From Luidia sarsii (lineage: Eukaryota; Echinodermata; Asteroidea; Paxillosida; Luidiidae): 64,000 nucleotides of DNA. Positions 45,353 to 57,600 of the stretch are shown piece by piece. Numbering within the stretch: position 1 is the stretch's first letter; the number at the start of each line of letters is the position of its first letter. The notes beneath the pieces were generated by a model. That model made no database searches. It saw only the letters and a list, made by a program, of their open reading frames with translations, and had not been told where the DNA came from. A program made the position numbers and the translations under genes. The stretch lies in NCBI GenBank assembly GCA_949987565.1, contig OX465118.1, positions 5,422,538 through 5,486,537 of the forward strand. The letters are read 5' to 3'.

Positions 45353-46475
45353 CTTCATGTAGGGGGCCTCATAAATGATCTATTGCACCCTATAGGTCAT
45401 GTGACCTATAGTGGGGAAAATATCAAACAATCACCAAACATGGCGGCCCCCAGATCAAGGTGCCGCTTTATACGATGAATATTGCACTACTTTGTTTGAT
45501 CGAGGCTTTTCTTTCTCGAAATCTAGGCAGAATATTCCGGAGTCTGTAGCTGAGACCTATATCGTGGGAACCCCCGTCTTCGACGGTACACGTTTTCGAC
45601 GCTTGGCCTTCTAACTCACATCGCACTATGAAAACAACTCCGTATAACGATATCAGACTTCGTATCTTCCAGTTTGTTTCCTGCTCTTTGTCCGTCACCG
45701 AAAATTTGGAAAGTTAAGGCTCTTTCAGTAGGCAAAACTCGTGTGATTCAAAAACTTGCTCTTTTGGGGTCTATTTTCCTAGGTACAAAATTGGCAGTTG
45801 CTTCGAAGCTCAAGTTTTCTTTATTGTTGGTCCTAAAAAAATCTGAGTGTACCATAATAAACCCCAACATGGAATACCCACTATAAGTCAGGTGATGGCA
45901 TTGCGCAATCTGTCTATTGCTTCTATGCAACGGTGAATTGCTAATGCCATGATTATAATTTATTGATGCGGTTTATGTCATTTTGTTTTCATTTGGGTCA
46001 ATTGATGTTGACAATTTCGTCAGGTTGTTTTTGTTTTAATCAAGTATTAGGCCGGGAACTTTGTCTTGTTTTTAATGCTAGTGTTTTCATTAGCATTGGT
46101 GTATGAAATTCTTAGTTACTAATACTGTAATGTTTTGTTTATATAATGAAGGTGTAAGTCTCTTAATAGTATTTCATCTATAGGCCTGTTATTGTTTATT
46201 TCATTCTTCATGTTTAGTGTATTCGTTAATTTGAATGTATCAATGTTTGGATTGTTGGTTCATTTAATTAAGTTTTATTAATTAAGTTTTATAAGTGTTC
46301 GTCTATATTGCTAATAATTATCTTATACTAAAGTTAGTGGAAGTTGTGTCTTTTATTCAATAGGCCTACTGTTTTTTGTTTTCATGCATGTTTAGTGAAT
46401 TAATTAATCTTAATGTTTCGATATGTGCATTCCTGCTTAATTCATTACTGTATTTCTATTTTTTAAGAGTTGAGG
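45353..46475. other. non-coding, with a family F fragment and an AT-rich LINE-like tail
   Basis: Near 45882-45930 are the words ATACCCACTATAAGTCAGGTG and ATTGCGCAATC of family F. From 45950 to 46470 the DNA is T-rich, like the 3' UTR of LINE-type elements elsewhere in the window. No gene is seen. Confidence 0.4.
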
Positions 46476-47695
46476 CAAAGGAGAAGTTTGGGAAATACCA
46501 GGACTTGTGTCGGGTCATTGGTAAAGGTCGGATTACTCCAGAAAGGCCCTGCTATGAACAGCTATAGGGCCCTAATTGGACAAAGGGCTCGAGAACCGAG
46601 GCTACAGCACGTAGCTTGATCCGAGGTGAATCCAGCACAAATGAAAATAAGATCTTTCATTCTGTTGAGCGAATTTAACATAACTTATGAAGTGCATCGT
46701 CGGTTGCTCGCAAAAAATGGCACAAGTGGGTTCAGACGCTATTCACTTTATGCCCTTCTGCTGGGAACAAATTCCGTCTGGTCCCTTTTATGGCTTTCAT
46801 TCGGTTGTTTTACGTCATCATGACGTAAGACGTAAACACGGAATGTGCATACGATTGAAGCTGGTATATGGGCCTAATGGGTCATTAAAAATAATTTACC
46901 TTAGTGACCTTCCTTTGACCTTTGACCCTGTATTCATGAATACATTTGAGAAAAGTCCTGCTAGGATCGAAACGCATTTATCTTTTAATTTACATTTGGG
47001 TCATTTCAATTCAGTATTGGTAATCAATTCGCATTTGTTGGTTAGCTTACTTCAAACAGCAAACCGACGTTCGGGTTGGATTTGACTTAACCCATGACAG
47101 TAAAAGCTTATTCCTCCACGGTAAAATCAAGTGAAAAGCGAGGGAGAAAATGCCCTTTTTTTTATTTAGAAAACAAAATTCCATGAGAGGCACACATTTG
47201 GGTTAAAACTGCCTAACAAACCTGTCCCTGTCTGTTTTTGCAAAGAGCTCATAAATTTGCGCGCGGAAAAAACCCTTCACTTAATGAAGATTCGCACTGC
47301 AAGCTATAACAGTACAAAACAGCAGAATGCACGTCAAAAGCAATGAATTTCGCCTAAAAGCAACATCATGGCTGGGTTATCCTATTGCAGCGTGTGAGCA
47401 TAATGGTGTCATGTTCCATTACAGTTAAGGTTATCAGTACACGTTATCTGTTTTGGCTTCCATACACGCGTGTAAATTGAAGCTGCAGTCGATATTTTCG
47501 TATTACCACGGGTGTGTTCGATTACCGTACGGGTGTTAGATAAAGTTACTTCAGCGTTCGGGTAGACGTCACGTGATACTCGGCATCTGTCCACCACAAC
47601 CCTAGCTGGTGAGTGGGTCCCTAATGGCTGCTCAGGCGGAATGACGTCATGGGGGCTGTTTCAGGGTTATGCAATGAAGGCAATGGCGGATGGCA
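46476..47695. other. non-coding, with a family D fragment
   Basis: GAGAAAAGTCCTGCTAGGAT and CGAAACGCATT at 46948-46973 are a family D arm. Nothing else was recognised. Confidence 0.4.
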
Positions 47696-47696
47696 A

Positions 47697-48200
47697 GCTG
47701 AAGGGTGCACAACACTAAATCGAGCTCCCATTGAACACTGTACAAAAACACTTGCTTTCAAAGCCAATTATTCCACACTCAAAAGTTTCTCAGTTCTTAG
47801 ATAAGACTTGAAGGTTTGAACGGTGGAAATACTAAGTGGAAGGTTTGCGGTGACACCATGTAGCATTTCTCTTTCGAGAAGGAGTGTGGCTCAGAAAAGA
47901 GCCGGTATCCGTTACCGGCTCTTTTCAGAGCCACAATACTTCTCAGTTCTTGTAGCTATACTGAAAATTGTAGTTTGGACCTTCATCTCTCAGATTCCTG
48001 TCAATTAATTGTGTGTGCCCTTAGCCGATTAGCATTTTTGCTAATTACCCCCAGAAAAAAGACCCACCCCTAAAATATGTGTAGCCATCCAAGCCGAATT
48101 TCCGCAAGGATTTTTGCATGGACCCCTCCACTTCTACAGCCAAATAGGGCCACATTTAAAGCCAGATATGTTCGAAATTGAAGAGTGAACTCCCAGGTTG
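47697..48200 (+). repeat. family J repeat, interrupted by a family C insertion
   Basis: Matches 53215-53535 in inverse orientation (shared GAGCTCCCATTGAACACTGT, CCTTCATCTCTCAGATTC, CCATCCAAGCCGAATTTC). The 53 kb copy is uninterrupted at the site where this one carries the family C insertion. Confidence 0.75.
47799..47939. mobile_element. family C element with 12-bp target duplication
   Basis: TTCTCAGTTCTT occurs at 47787-47798 and again at 47940-47951, but only once in the empty family J copy at 53.4 kb. The 141-bp insert has the family C end (AGACTTGAAGGTTTG, TGGAAATACTAAGTGGAAGG, GGTGACACCATGTAGC) and a terminal hairpin of GAGCCGGTA and TACCGGCTC. Confidence 0.85.
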
Positions 48201-48520
48201 TCTACCAGTCTACCATATATTGGTTTTAATTAGCCTACAAAGATACCTTGCCAAAATAAAAAGTTGTGGGTCCACACATTTTGATAATCTGCTCAGCGGA
48301 GCCATCTTGGACGGAATTAGTGTACTGCACCCTATAAGTAGGTCTCTGGTGGCTGTTTTGATGGAATGACGTAATGGGGCGCTGTTTCGTGCAATGAAAG
48401 CAATGGCAGGTGGCATGCTGAATGAGCGTGGCACACCGTCCATGACGTCACGACGTCGGTATCTGAACAAGTGGTACACCGTGTGTCATTTATGGGAAAA
48501 CCGTGGTTAAAACCTGCTGC
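48201..48520. other. non-coding, nothing recognised
   Basis: A block with GGCTGTTTTGATGGAATGACG and AATGAAAGCAATGGCAGGTGG is a near repeat of one at about 47620-47700. No gene. Confidence 0.4.
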
Positions 48521-48524
48521 CAGT

Positions 48525-48875
48525 ACTGGAGTAAACTTGAACCTTCCTTATAAAGCCAAGCTAATTTGAACTCGTGAAATCGGCTAACTAGCCCTCTGCC
48601 ACATGAGTTACTGTTGTAGCCGAGTTGAATAAGAGGTTTGTGTGGTGGAAGTGTCAAGTGGGAGGTTTGCGGTGACACCATGTAACACATCACCTTTTCA
48701 GAAGGAGTGCAGCTCTGAAAAGAGCCGTTAACGTTTCGGGCACTGCGTACTCTGCCCGTCGCCAGTAGTCTCCTTTCAGAGTCACACTCCGTCTCAAAAG
48801 AGATATTTTACACGGTGTCACCGCAAATCTTGGTACTGTGCTTCCACCGTGCACACCTCCAAGTCTTAACCCAGT
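48525..48875. mobile_element. family C palindromic copy with tRNA-like leader and hammerhead relic
   Basis: A tRNA-like segment (minus strand ACTCATGTGGCAGAGGGC) leads into the family C arm (GTTTGCGGTGACACCATGTA), a central hairpin, and the inverse arm ending GCACACCTCCAAGTCTTA. On the minus strand, 48765-48731 reads CTGGCGA, a perfect CGGGCA/TGCCCG hairpin, then AAACG: a hammerhead-like core with one box residue changed. Confidence 0.7.
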
Positions 48876-49750
48876 TTTCCAGGAATGACACCAGGGGGCC
48901 TACAACTTGTTCAGATACCGACATACATTGCCTGATTGTTTTTGTGAGGCATTTGAAGATGGCAACATCAGAAAGTGACCCCTGACTACAGACGACAGGT
49001 AGAGCGCACATCGTTCGAAACTCCACAGGGATTAAGCAACAAACAACTCTCGCCGAATCTCATAAAACCTCGAGAGACTACACAGTACACACAACCAATA
49101 ACAGGTACAGTAGTTCGAATAAAATTGTACACGGGTAGTTTATCATATTCTTCCTCGAGAACCATGACAAAATCGCAATTCATCACTGCATAATCGGTAA
49201 GAATCAGTGATTTATTTTGTTCCAAGTACCGAGTGTGGCTCTTTGATACGGACTTATCTATATATATATTTCTTTCAAATTCATCCTAGCAGGGAACAAG
49301 GCCCGGATCACAGAGCAATTCAAGAACCAAATGATGTTCAAGCACAAGAATGTCTGTTGCCAGCCCAACCCTGCATTTAACGCAAAGCGAGCAATAATCT
49401 GATGCAACTAAAAAGGCAATAGACATCACATTAATCTACCCCTGGAATTACTGCTTAACCATGAGAAGTGGTGAGCAGTTCTTGAGTACCTTTGGGGCCA
49501 AGTTTTCTCTGAAATCATAACATTTATAATCTAAGACTTTGGCAAGACATACACGTTTACAACAAACAAACTTACTGACAATCAGATGGATTTCTGCGAG
49601 TCTAAGAAACAGATGGGAAAACAATCAAATGATTTTCAAATTCAAAGTCTCAAAATGATACTAGCAATAATTCCTGAATTATCAGCTGAAGGACTACTCC
49701 GATTGAAGATGTTTGCAGAATGATATCTTAATCTGAAGTAAAATATTGGA
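48876..49750. other. non-coding, nothing recognised
   Basis: AT-rich with no supported feature apart from a short TATATATA tract at 49259-49268. Confidence 0.4.
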
Positions 49751-49756
49751 CAGATT

Positions 49757-49893
49757 CAATACGAGCCATTCACAATAGTGCGCCCTCAAGAGTTTGCAAC
49801 GCGTTGGCCAATCACAATGCGCGGAATCTGTCGACCATATGCACGTTTGCAAACTCTTGAGGGCGCACTATTGTGAACCGCACGTATTGGACT
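49757..49893. repeat. foldback element with near-perfect 45-bp arms
   Basis: The left arm (ATTCACAATAGTGCGCCCTC, AAGAGTTTGCAACG) is inverted at 49842-49891. The outer words CAATACG and CGTATTG close the palindrome. Confidence 0.85.
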
Positions 49894-50154
49894 GAGATAG
49901 TGTCCAACAAATCAACAAACCAATAATGTCATTTTCAAGCAATCTGGCAGGAAAGAATTGCAATTGATAAAAAACTTTAAAAAAAAATTGAGAGCAAAAC
50001 TTGAAGGGCAAATGAATGATTATGTCGTGAAAAGTCACAAGCAACTTTCCCACTTCTAAAACTGTATTTCCCTGTCATTCTATCGTGTAATCAAATCGAT
50101 CAAATTGGACTGTGGAACTAGTCATTGACATACAAGCAAGGATTGCTCTACTCA

Positions 50155-50345
50155 GCATAATCAGCACTGAGTGCCCAGTACTTTGCCACACTGCCCGATG
50201 ACAACGATTCAGGCAGCTCGGGTGGGATTCGAACCCGCGACTCATGCTTTCTAGTGCAGACGTCTTAACCACTTGACCGCAATGGGGGTTCAAATCCCAG
50301 CCATGCTGGCTTTTTTTTTCAGCAGGCAATCAGGCAAAGCACTGA
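50155..50345 (-). mobile_element. SINE family B copy
   Basis: Contains GAGTGCCCAGTACTTTGCC, GGCAGCTCGGGTGGGATTCG, CTTTCTAGTGCAGACGTC and ACCACTTGACCGC. On the minus strand the tRNA-like A and B boxes (GCGGTCAAGTGGTTAAGACG, GGGTTCGAATCCCACCC) are well kept. A second, opposed fragment follows at 50290-50345. Confidence 0.8.
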
Positions 50346-50687
50346 GCATATTACGTCGAGTGGGACAAACCCTCATCCAATTATAAATGGCAACTATTCC
50401 CATGACACAAAACTTTAGATCAACTAAAAGCAAGACCTTCTGGAATATAATAATAAGCCACTAAAACTAAGTGTTTTGGGCTAAACAGGAGTTTTTTTTA
50501 ACTGATTGGGGTCAACAGTAGAAGTATGATATAACCCTGTCAAATTCATCTATCACAACAGAATGGCTGAAGGGAAGTCTTAGTAAAACTAATTCCGCAT
50601 TCCGTTCCTGGAACCAGCCTTACCTCAGCACCGGCGTGAAACAGGCAGTGACATTGATATTTTACATCCTTTTTTAAAACTTAAATT

Positions 50688-51030
50688 GAAAAAACTGCAT
50701 GAGCCTGCATCCACTTTGTGTGATGCCCGAGCTGCTGTTGCCAGGTTTACAACCATTGGTTGTTTGCGTCTGAATGAAAGCGGGGGGTGTGATCCCTGGA
50801 GATACAGTATATGGCAGTTAATGGTGGAATTGCTTTTGACTGGCGCCCCCACCCCAGCAAAGACTAGTTTACTATTTAGAAAGGCCACCGTCTAAGGGCT
50901 GGATAGCTCAGATGGTAAAAGCACTGGTATGTAAAACTAGAGGTCTCAGGTTCAAATCCCGGTCCAGTAAAAGTTTCCTTTACATTCTTGTCAATTTGTT
51001 CTAAAGTTCCAGTCAGTTTTTTCATTTAAT
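50688..51030 (+). mobile_element. SINE family A, longest copy
   Basis: Reads 5' module (CTGCATCCACTTTGTGTGAT, CCGAGCTGCTGTTGCCAGG), leader (GATCCCTGGAGATACAG, GACTGGCGCCCCCACCCC, GACTAGTTTACTATTTAGAA), tRNA-like part (GGCTGGATAGCTCAGATGG, GGTCTCAGGTTCAAATCCCG) and tail (GTTTCCTTTACATTCTTG). It lies just beyond the USO1 3' end. Confidence 0.8.
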
Positions 51031-51574
51031 TGTTTGATGTTTATTTTTGTGGACAATATTTCTGGAATATTTTCCTGTCCTGGACAGTAACCATGGGAAT
51101 GCCAGAAAAGGGGAAAAAATGCCAGAAATAGCTAGAACATTTCAGACCCAATATCCAAAATTGTTCATTTTCAAAGACAAAAAAAGAAGAAAAAAAATCA
51201 TTCACGTGTACTTCAACAAGGGTTTGCCCTACTTGACGTGTACTTAAACTCTGTATGCTCAGTGCTTTGCCCGATTGCCTGCTGATGTTGTCAAGTGTAC
51301 CACATGTGCTAGGCAATCCCATATCAGCACACTTTTCAATTAGGGTTTTCAATTCTGGATTATTTTGCAAGACAAACAGACCAGCGAATATGAAAACAAT
51401 TAAAAAAACTTAGAGTCACATATATTTTTTTCCAGAACATAAAGCATGGGTTGAAAGGTCACACCCAAAGCACGGTGCTAAACTGCATAAGAGCCCGTTG
51501 AAGAAAATATATATTCCAACATGACTAAGAATCTGCAATAAAAAAATTGGGCGAATATGTGTAAGCTAGGTGGC

Positions 51575-51646
51575 TCAGCTTTCTTCCTCTTCCTCATCCT
51601 CATCCTCATCCCACTCCTCTCCCTCTCCCAAATCATCGTCTGAAAT
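51575..51646 (-). CDS. USO1: USO1 last exon, acidic tail
   Basis: Acceptor CCCCTGGCAG; the stop TGA is at 51575-51577. 23 codons, 17 of them Asp or Glu. A possible AATAAA on the minus strand lies at about 51040-51045. Confidence 0.93.
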   Translation of the reverse strand: MSDDDLGEGEEWDEDEDEEEEES

Positions 51647-54600
51647 CTGCCAGGGGAAAGAGAAATATCATGACGTTTAGAAGACTTCTGAATGACACCC
51701 CACCCAGGCAAAGACAGGTTGACTATTTGGGAAGGCCACCATCGAAGGGCTGGATAGCTCAGATGGTAAGTTCCCAGTCAGTTTTTCATTATTTTGTTTA
51801 ACGTTTACAAGAAATAGCTGTCAGAAATAGCTGTTCAAATCCCGTTCCAGTCAAAGTTTTCTTTGCCATTTTTGTTTTCAATTAGTTTAAAAGTTCACAG
51901 TCAGTTTTTCATTGGTTTGTTTAACAATTACAAGAAATAGCTGCCAGGAGTCCAGGACAGGAGTAACCTTGAACCTTCCTTATAAAGCCACGCTAATTTC
52001 AACTCAGGGATTAGAACTCAGCTTACTAGCGCTCTGCCACATGAGTTACTGCTGTAGCCGAGTTTGATAAGAGTTTGCATGGTGAAAGCTTTGCGGTGAT
52101 ACCATGTAACACATCTCTTTTGATGAGGAGTGTGTGTGTGAGGAGTGTTCTTTGTATCTGAATGAAAGTGCGATCTCTGGAGATATACGACAGTTAATGG
52201 CTATATTGCTTCTGACTGGCACCCCCACCCTGGCAAAGACTAGTTGACTATTAGGGAAGGCCACCATCTGAGGGCTGGATAGCTCAGGTGGTAAGAGCTG
52301 ATAAATAAAACCATAATTATGAGGTCATATCTGAGCATATTTAAATTTTCTTTGCAGGAAATCTGCCAAGCATCAATTATTCTTTCTGAGACTAAGTACA
52401 TTTCAGTAGACTTTTTGACTTCTCTGAGTTTTTGGGGTAAGACTTGAAGGTTTGCATGTTGGAAATACTAAGTGGAAGGTTTGCGGTGACACCATGTAGC
52501 ACTTCTCTTTCGAGAAGGAGTGTGGCTCTGAAAGGAGCCGGTAACTCAACATTTTGGGTAGTGCGTACTCTGCCCCTTGTCAGGTGTTTTTTGGGGTTGA
52601 CAATATCAAAAGACGGCATTGGCAATGGACTTACCGTTTGGCCAAGTTCTTTTAGCTTGGTCTTGTATTTCTCGTTCTTCAAGTCGGTGTCTGTCAGGAG
52701 CATGAGGAGGTCTTCCAACTCCTCCTTGAGGGCCGCTCGTTCCCTCTCCAGCTCGGCCTTCTCCTCCTCCTGCTGATTGACGGTCGCCTGGAGTTTGCCG
52801 AGGGCGTCCGCCTCCCCGCGGCCACTGTCCTGGCCGGCGGCGGCCTCGGCCTCTTGGAGTTTGGCCTCCAGCGCTCCGACCGACGTCTCAAGGCGCCGGT
52901 TTTCCGACGAGAGCTCGACGCTGCGAGATTCCGACTGGTCTAGGCGCGACTGCAAGTCGCTGGCCTGACTGGATAAAACCTGAGCAGCCTCCTTCTGCAG
53001 TGAAGATAAAAACAAAATCATGTTGGGTCAGCATTCCCTTAAAGGCCCAATACAACATTGAGAAGATCGGAAAACATTGATGTCCACACATTTCCTTCTT
53101 ATTTCCTTATGATGAAAATCTTGCAGTCTGGAATCCTGTATTTGTCGAGAAATCTTCACTCAAACATCGACAAAATGTTTATTTATCACCGAGGTTTATT
53201 TCTCACGAGTTACTCTTCAATTTGGTATGTTATTTGGACCATATCTGGCTTTAAATGTTGCCCCAGATGGGTGCATTCTAAAATCCTTGCAGAAATTCGG
53301 CTTGGATGGCTATTACATTTTAGGGGTGGTTTTTTTCTGCGGGTTATTAGCAAAAAAGTCTAATCGGCTAAGGTCCCAAAAATTGACAAGAATCTGAGAG
53401 ATGAAGGTCCAAACTACAATTTTAAGTAAAGCTACAAGAACTGAGAAACTTTTGGATGTGGGATAACTGGCATTGGAAGTGAGTGTTTTTGAACAGTGTT
53501 CAATGGGAGCTTGAATTAGCATTCTGCACCCTATTATTATGTCAAGGGTGGGTGAATCAGGCAGAAAACATGCTGGGGGGATGGGTTGCTCTCAAACTAA
53601 CTTCTTTTCTGGTGAGTTCATCGGTCTTAGTGTGCTGGGCTTCTAGCTCGGCCGATGCATCTGCCAAAGCCAACCGAAGCTTCTCACTCTCCTTCTGCGA
53701 CTGTTCCAGGTGAGCGCGCAACTCATCGGCCGAAACCCCCTCCATGTCACTGGAGGAGAGCACTGCCTTGGCATCCGAGATGGTCAGGTCATTCATCTAT
53801 TAGGAAGAATGATTACAAAATAATACAAACAAACTGACTGGGAACTTTTGAACAAATTGAAAAAATGGAAAAGAAAACTTTGACATGACTGGGATTTGAA
53901 CCCAAGACCTCTAGCCAGGTCTACAACAATTGGATGCCAGAATGAAAAGCGGAGTGTGATCCCTGGAGATATACGGCAGTTAATGGTTGAATTGCTTCTG
54001 ACTGGCACCCCCACACTGGCAAAGACTACTTGACTATTAGGTAAGGCCACCATCTAAGGGCTGGATAGCTCAGATGGGAAGAGCACTGGTACGTTAATTC
54101 AGAGGTCTCAGGTTCAAGTTTTCTTTACCAATTTTTTCAAAAAAATACAGATACTTCCATGGAAGGTGTTCCTCTGGTCTGGCTGACTCACTTCCCCCAG
54201 TTAAGAAGTTTAAGTGAGCAAATGACAAAGAACACTTTTTATGATCCCTGGAGATATACGGCAGTTAATGGTTAAATGGTTCTGACTGGCGCCCCCATCC
54301 CGGCAAAGACTACTTGGTAAAGCCACCATCTAAGGGCTGGATGGTAAGAGTGGTGGTACGTAAAACCAGAGGTCTAGGTTTCAAATCCCAGTTAAGTGAA
54401 CAATTTTCTTTGCCATAATTATTGTCATTATTTTGAAGGGGAGAGGTGCTTACTAGTTTTTCGATTCTGGCATCCCTCTCTTGTACTTGAGCTTCAAGTT
54501 GGGTCTTCTCGTCCCTGAGATGGCTGAGCAGGGCATCCGTGTCGGAGGAGCTCTGGGAGTTGAGCTGAGAGGCATCGGCGTGATTGGTAGCATCCCCTTG

Positions 54601-57600
54601 GCCAGCCTGCGCGCCTGCAACGGTAGAGAGAATCCAGGAGAGAGAGGAAGAGAGAAGTGTTTGATGGTTAGATAAGACTGGAAGGTTTGCATGGTGGAAA
54701 TACTAAGTGGAATGCACCCTCGTCAAGTGAGAGAGGCCATCGAGATCTTCAAGCACAACACACTACCACAGGATATCGTAGTCCACATCAGTGACTTCTG
54801 TCTAATGGGTCTCCTTTACCCACAGACAACTCTACTTCATCCAGCAACTAGTTACCTCCTGGGTCTCCTCTACCCTTGGCACCTACTCTCACACTGACAC
54901 ACTCCAGTGAACTTCCTCTTCTCGCCCCGCTGGTCACACTGATAGGGAGATCATACATGCTCCAGTGGCCGCACAAGGCGGGAAAGATTCTCCACACCCC
55001 AGTGCTTTCATCAGGCATATAAACACCAATGATAGTTGGTCTCCTGACAACGGGCAGAGTACACACTCACATAAACATTGAGTTACCGGCTCTTTTCAGA
55101 GCCACACTCCTCAAAAGAGAAGCGTTACATGGTGTCACTGCAAACCTTTCATTTACTTTGAAGGTTAATCAGTAGACAGAACTAACCTAGCCAACATGCC
55201 CACTTTAGCAACTGCATGTGAAGAAAAAATAATTATCTTAAAAATTAGTGGGCCTGATGCTTCGATCCCAGCAGGACCTTTCTCTGCCTTTGAGAAAGGT
55301 CCTGCTAGGATCGAAACGTCAGGCCCACTAAATTTTAAGATTTGCATTTTGCTAATTTCAGTCAGTAAGCAGTTTGCAACATTTTTATATATAAAAAAAT
55401 AATTATACTACATGTAATAATCATTACCCTGCATGTTACCTTAGGGAGACATTCCCATAGGGTTGTGCACAAACTTTACGTCTCCATTTCTAAACATCCT
55501 CCAAACCAATGAACTTGATATTCACACTGTGATCTTTCCAGAGCATTCTCTATCTACTAACATGTTTTCATAAGGTAGTTGGGACATTAGGGAGACACTG
55601 AAATGTCTGCCTAATGCTGTGTGTCTCCCAAAGGTACTGTACCATTAATAATGACAATGTGTCTCCCTAAGGTACCATTAACAATGACAATGTGTCTCCC
55701 TAAGGTACCATTAACAATGACAATGTGTCTCCCTAAGGTACCATTAATAATGACAATGTGTCTCCCTAAGGTACCATTAATAATGACAATGTGTCTCCCT
55801 AAGGTACCATTAATAATGACAATGTGTCTCCCTAAGGTACCATTAACAATGACAATGTGTCTCCCTAAGGTACCATTAATAATGACAATGTGTCTCCCTA
55901 AGGTACCATTAACAATGACAATGTGTCTCCCTAAGGTACCATTAATAATGACAATGTGTCTCCCTAAGGTACCATTAACAATGACAATGTGTCTCCCTAA
56001 GGTACCATTAACAATGACAATGTGTCTCCCTAAGGTACCATTAACAATGACAATGTGTCTCTCTAAGGTACCATTAATAATGACAATGTGTCTCCCTAAG
56101 GTCCCATACAGGGTAGTAATAATAACGGGTATTGATAACCGTTTATAATGTGGAGTTGGATTGGATATTTGTGACCCATTCTGCAAAAAAAAGTACTTAA
56201 ATTGCTGTATGTGGTCTGGCATACAAGGCCATTCCATGTACAGAGGGTGAAAATCCTTATTTTACTTTTTGCTCAAAATAGGTGTTTTACACGTCTACTA
56301 CACCTACATTTTCGATATCAATAACCAGAAATGATGAATTTTACTCAAAAAGAAAGATAATCAACAAGATTCTGCTCAATGGTTTTATCCTTGTTTTCTT
56401 TTTTAAATGGCTTGTTTCTCCTTAAGTCATTTCAACACATTTTCCACAAAATTTAGTGGGCCTGACATTTTGATCCTAGCAGGACCTTTCCCAAAGGCAG
56501 ATAACTCCAAAATGCAACTCCTGTGGCTTACCCTGCTGCGCTTTCAGGAGGGCATACTGGTCTTTGAGTTGCTGTATCTGGGAGGCTTGCTCACTCTGGA
56601 GACCCTCGCCCTTCTTGAAGTCCTTCTCCAGGTCTGCGTACCTGCTCCTCAATTCCCCAAGCTGCACATCCTGCTCAGAAAAAGGACGCAGGATGTGAAC
56701 ACTTCAGGTTGTTAATCTCATAGACCACTGTATCACAAACACACTTTGACAATACCCATAAAAGAAAGGCAAAAATACACCCTGAACAATGACGTTCTGC
56801 CTTTGAGAAAGGTCCTGCTAGGATTGAATCGTCAGGGCCTCAAAATTGTTCATATTTTCATTTTTGTATTAAATTTGAATCAGTAAGCAGTTTGCAACAT
56901 TCTTGCATATTGCATAGCTGCCAACCAAATTAGGAATACTTCTGCTAAAAAAGAGCAAACTACTAATGTGTATTTCCAAGCCAAAAATCCGAATCTGTTG
57001 TTATGAACTTGTGAAAAGTGATACATTGTTACACAAAAAGAGGAATAATTTCTCCAAAATATGAATGGTTGACAGCTATGATATTACTCTAAAAAATGGA
57101 ACACGGAATACTGACAGGAATGCAGCACACCAATATATGCGCAGCCACTCTTACAAATTCACCGATTTTTCAATATTTACAGACATTTGTTGACAAATTC
57201 CTTTGGACAGGTGATTCTCTTATACATGAGATTTCCAAAAATGCAAAAAAAAATCAAATTGATTTTGAAATGCATTTTGACGATACTTTGACTTTTGACG
57301 CTGTTTACTCAAAAAGGACTTTTGGAGTAGATGCCTCATTACGCTATCTTAGGTAACAAATAGTTAAAGTGTAATATTGATTCACTTTTATTGAATCAGT
57401 ATGCTACATTACTCTTTTATCTTTATTATCTTATCATTCTTATTTCTTGTCAAATTATTAAACATAAATTTTTCTTGTATTTGATAGCTTTTACTAAGTA
57501 TACCGGTAGTTAGATATTTATTTCACCAACCTAGGACTGGAGGGACAGGCTTTTGTGTCACAGTGTTTTTCACATTTGTTCCTTCTGGCCGTCTTAGATT

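Noticed and set aside
54985..55022. CCTGATGAAAGC word on the minus strand as another hammerhead
   Set aside because: No GAAAC follows a pairing stem at the right distance, and it lies antisense to the element's own motif.
55611..56237. 208- and 175-codon frames of 11-residue repeats
   Set aside because: A 33-bp satellite gives open frames on both strands by arithmetic; it is within a USO1 intron.
57096..57356. 86-codon plus-strand frame starting with ATG
   Set aside because: Antisense within a USO1 intron, AT-rich and without similarity; chance frame.
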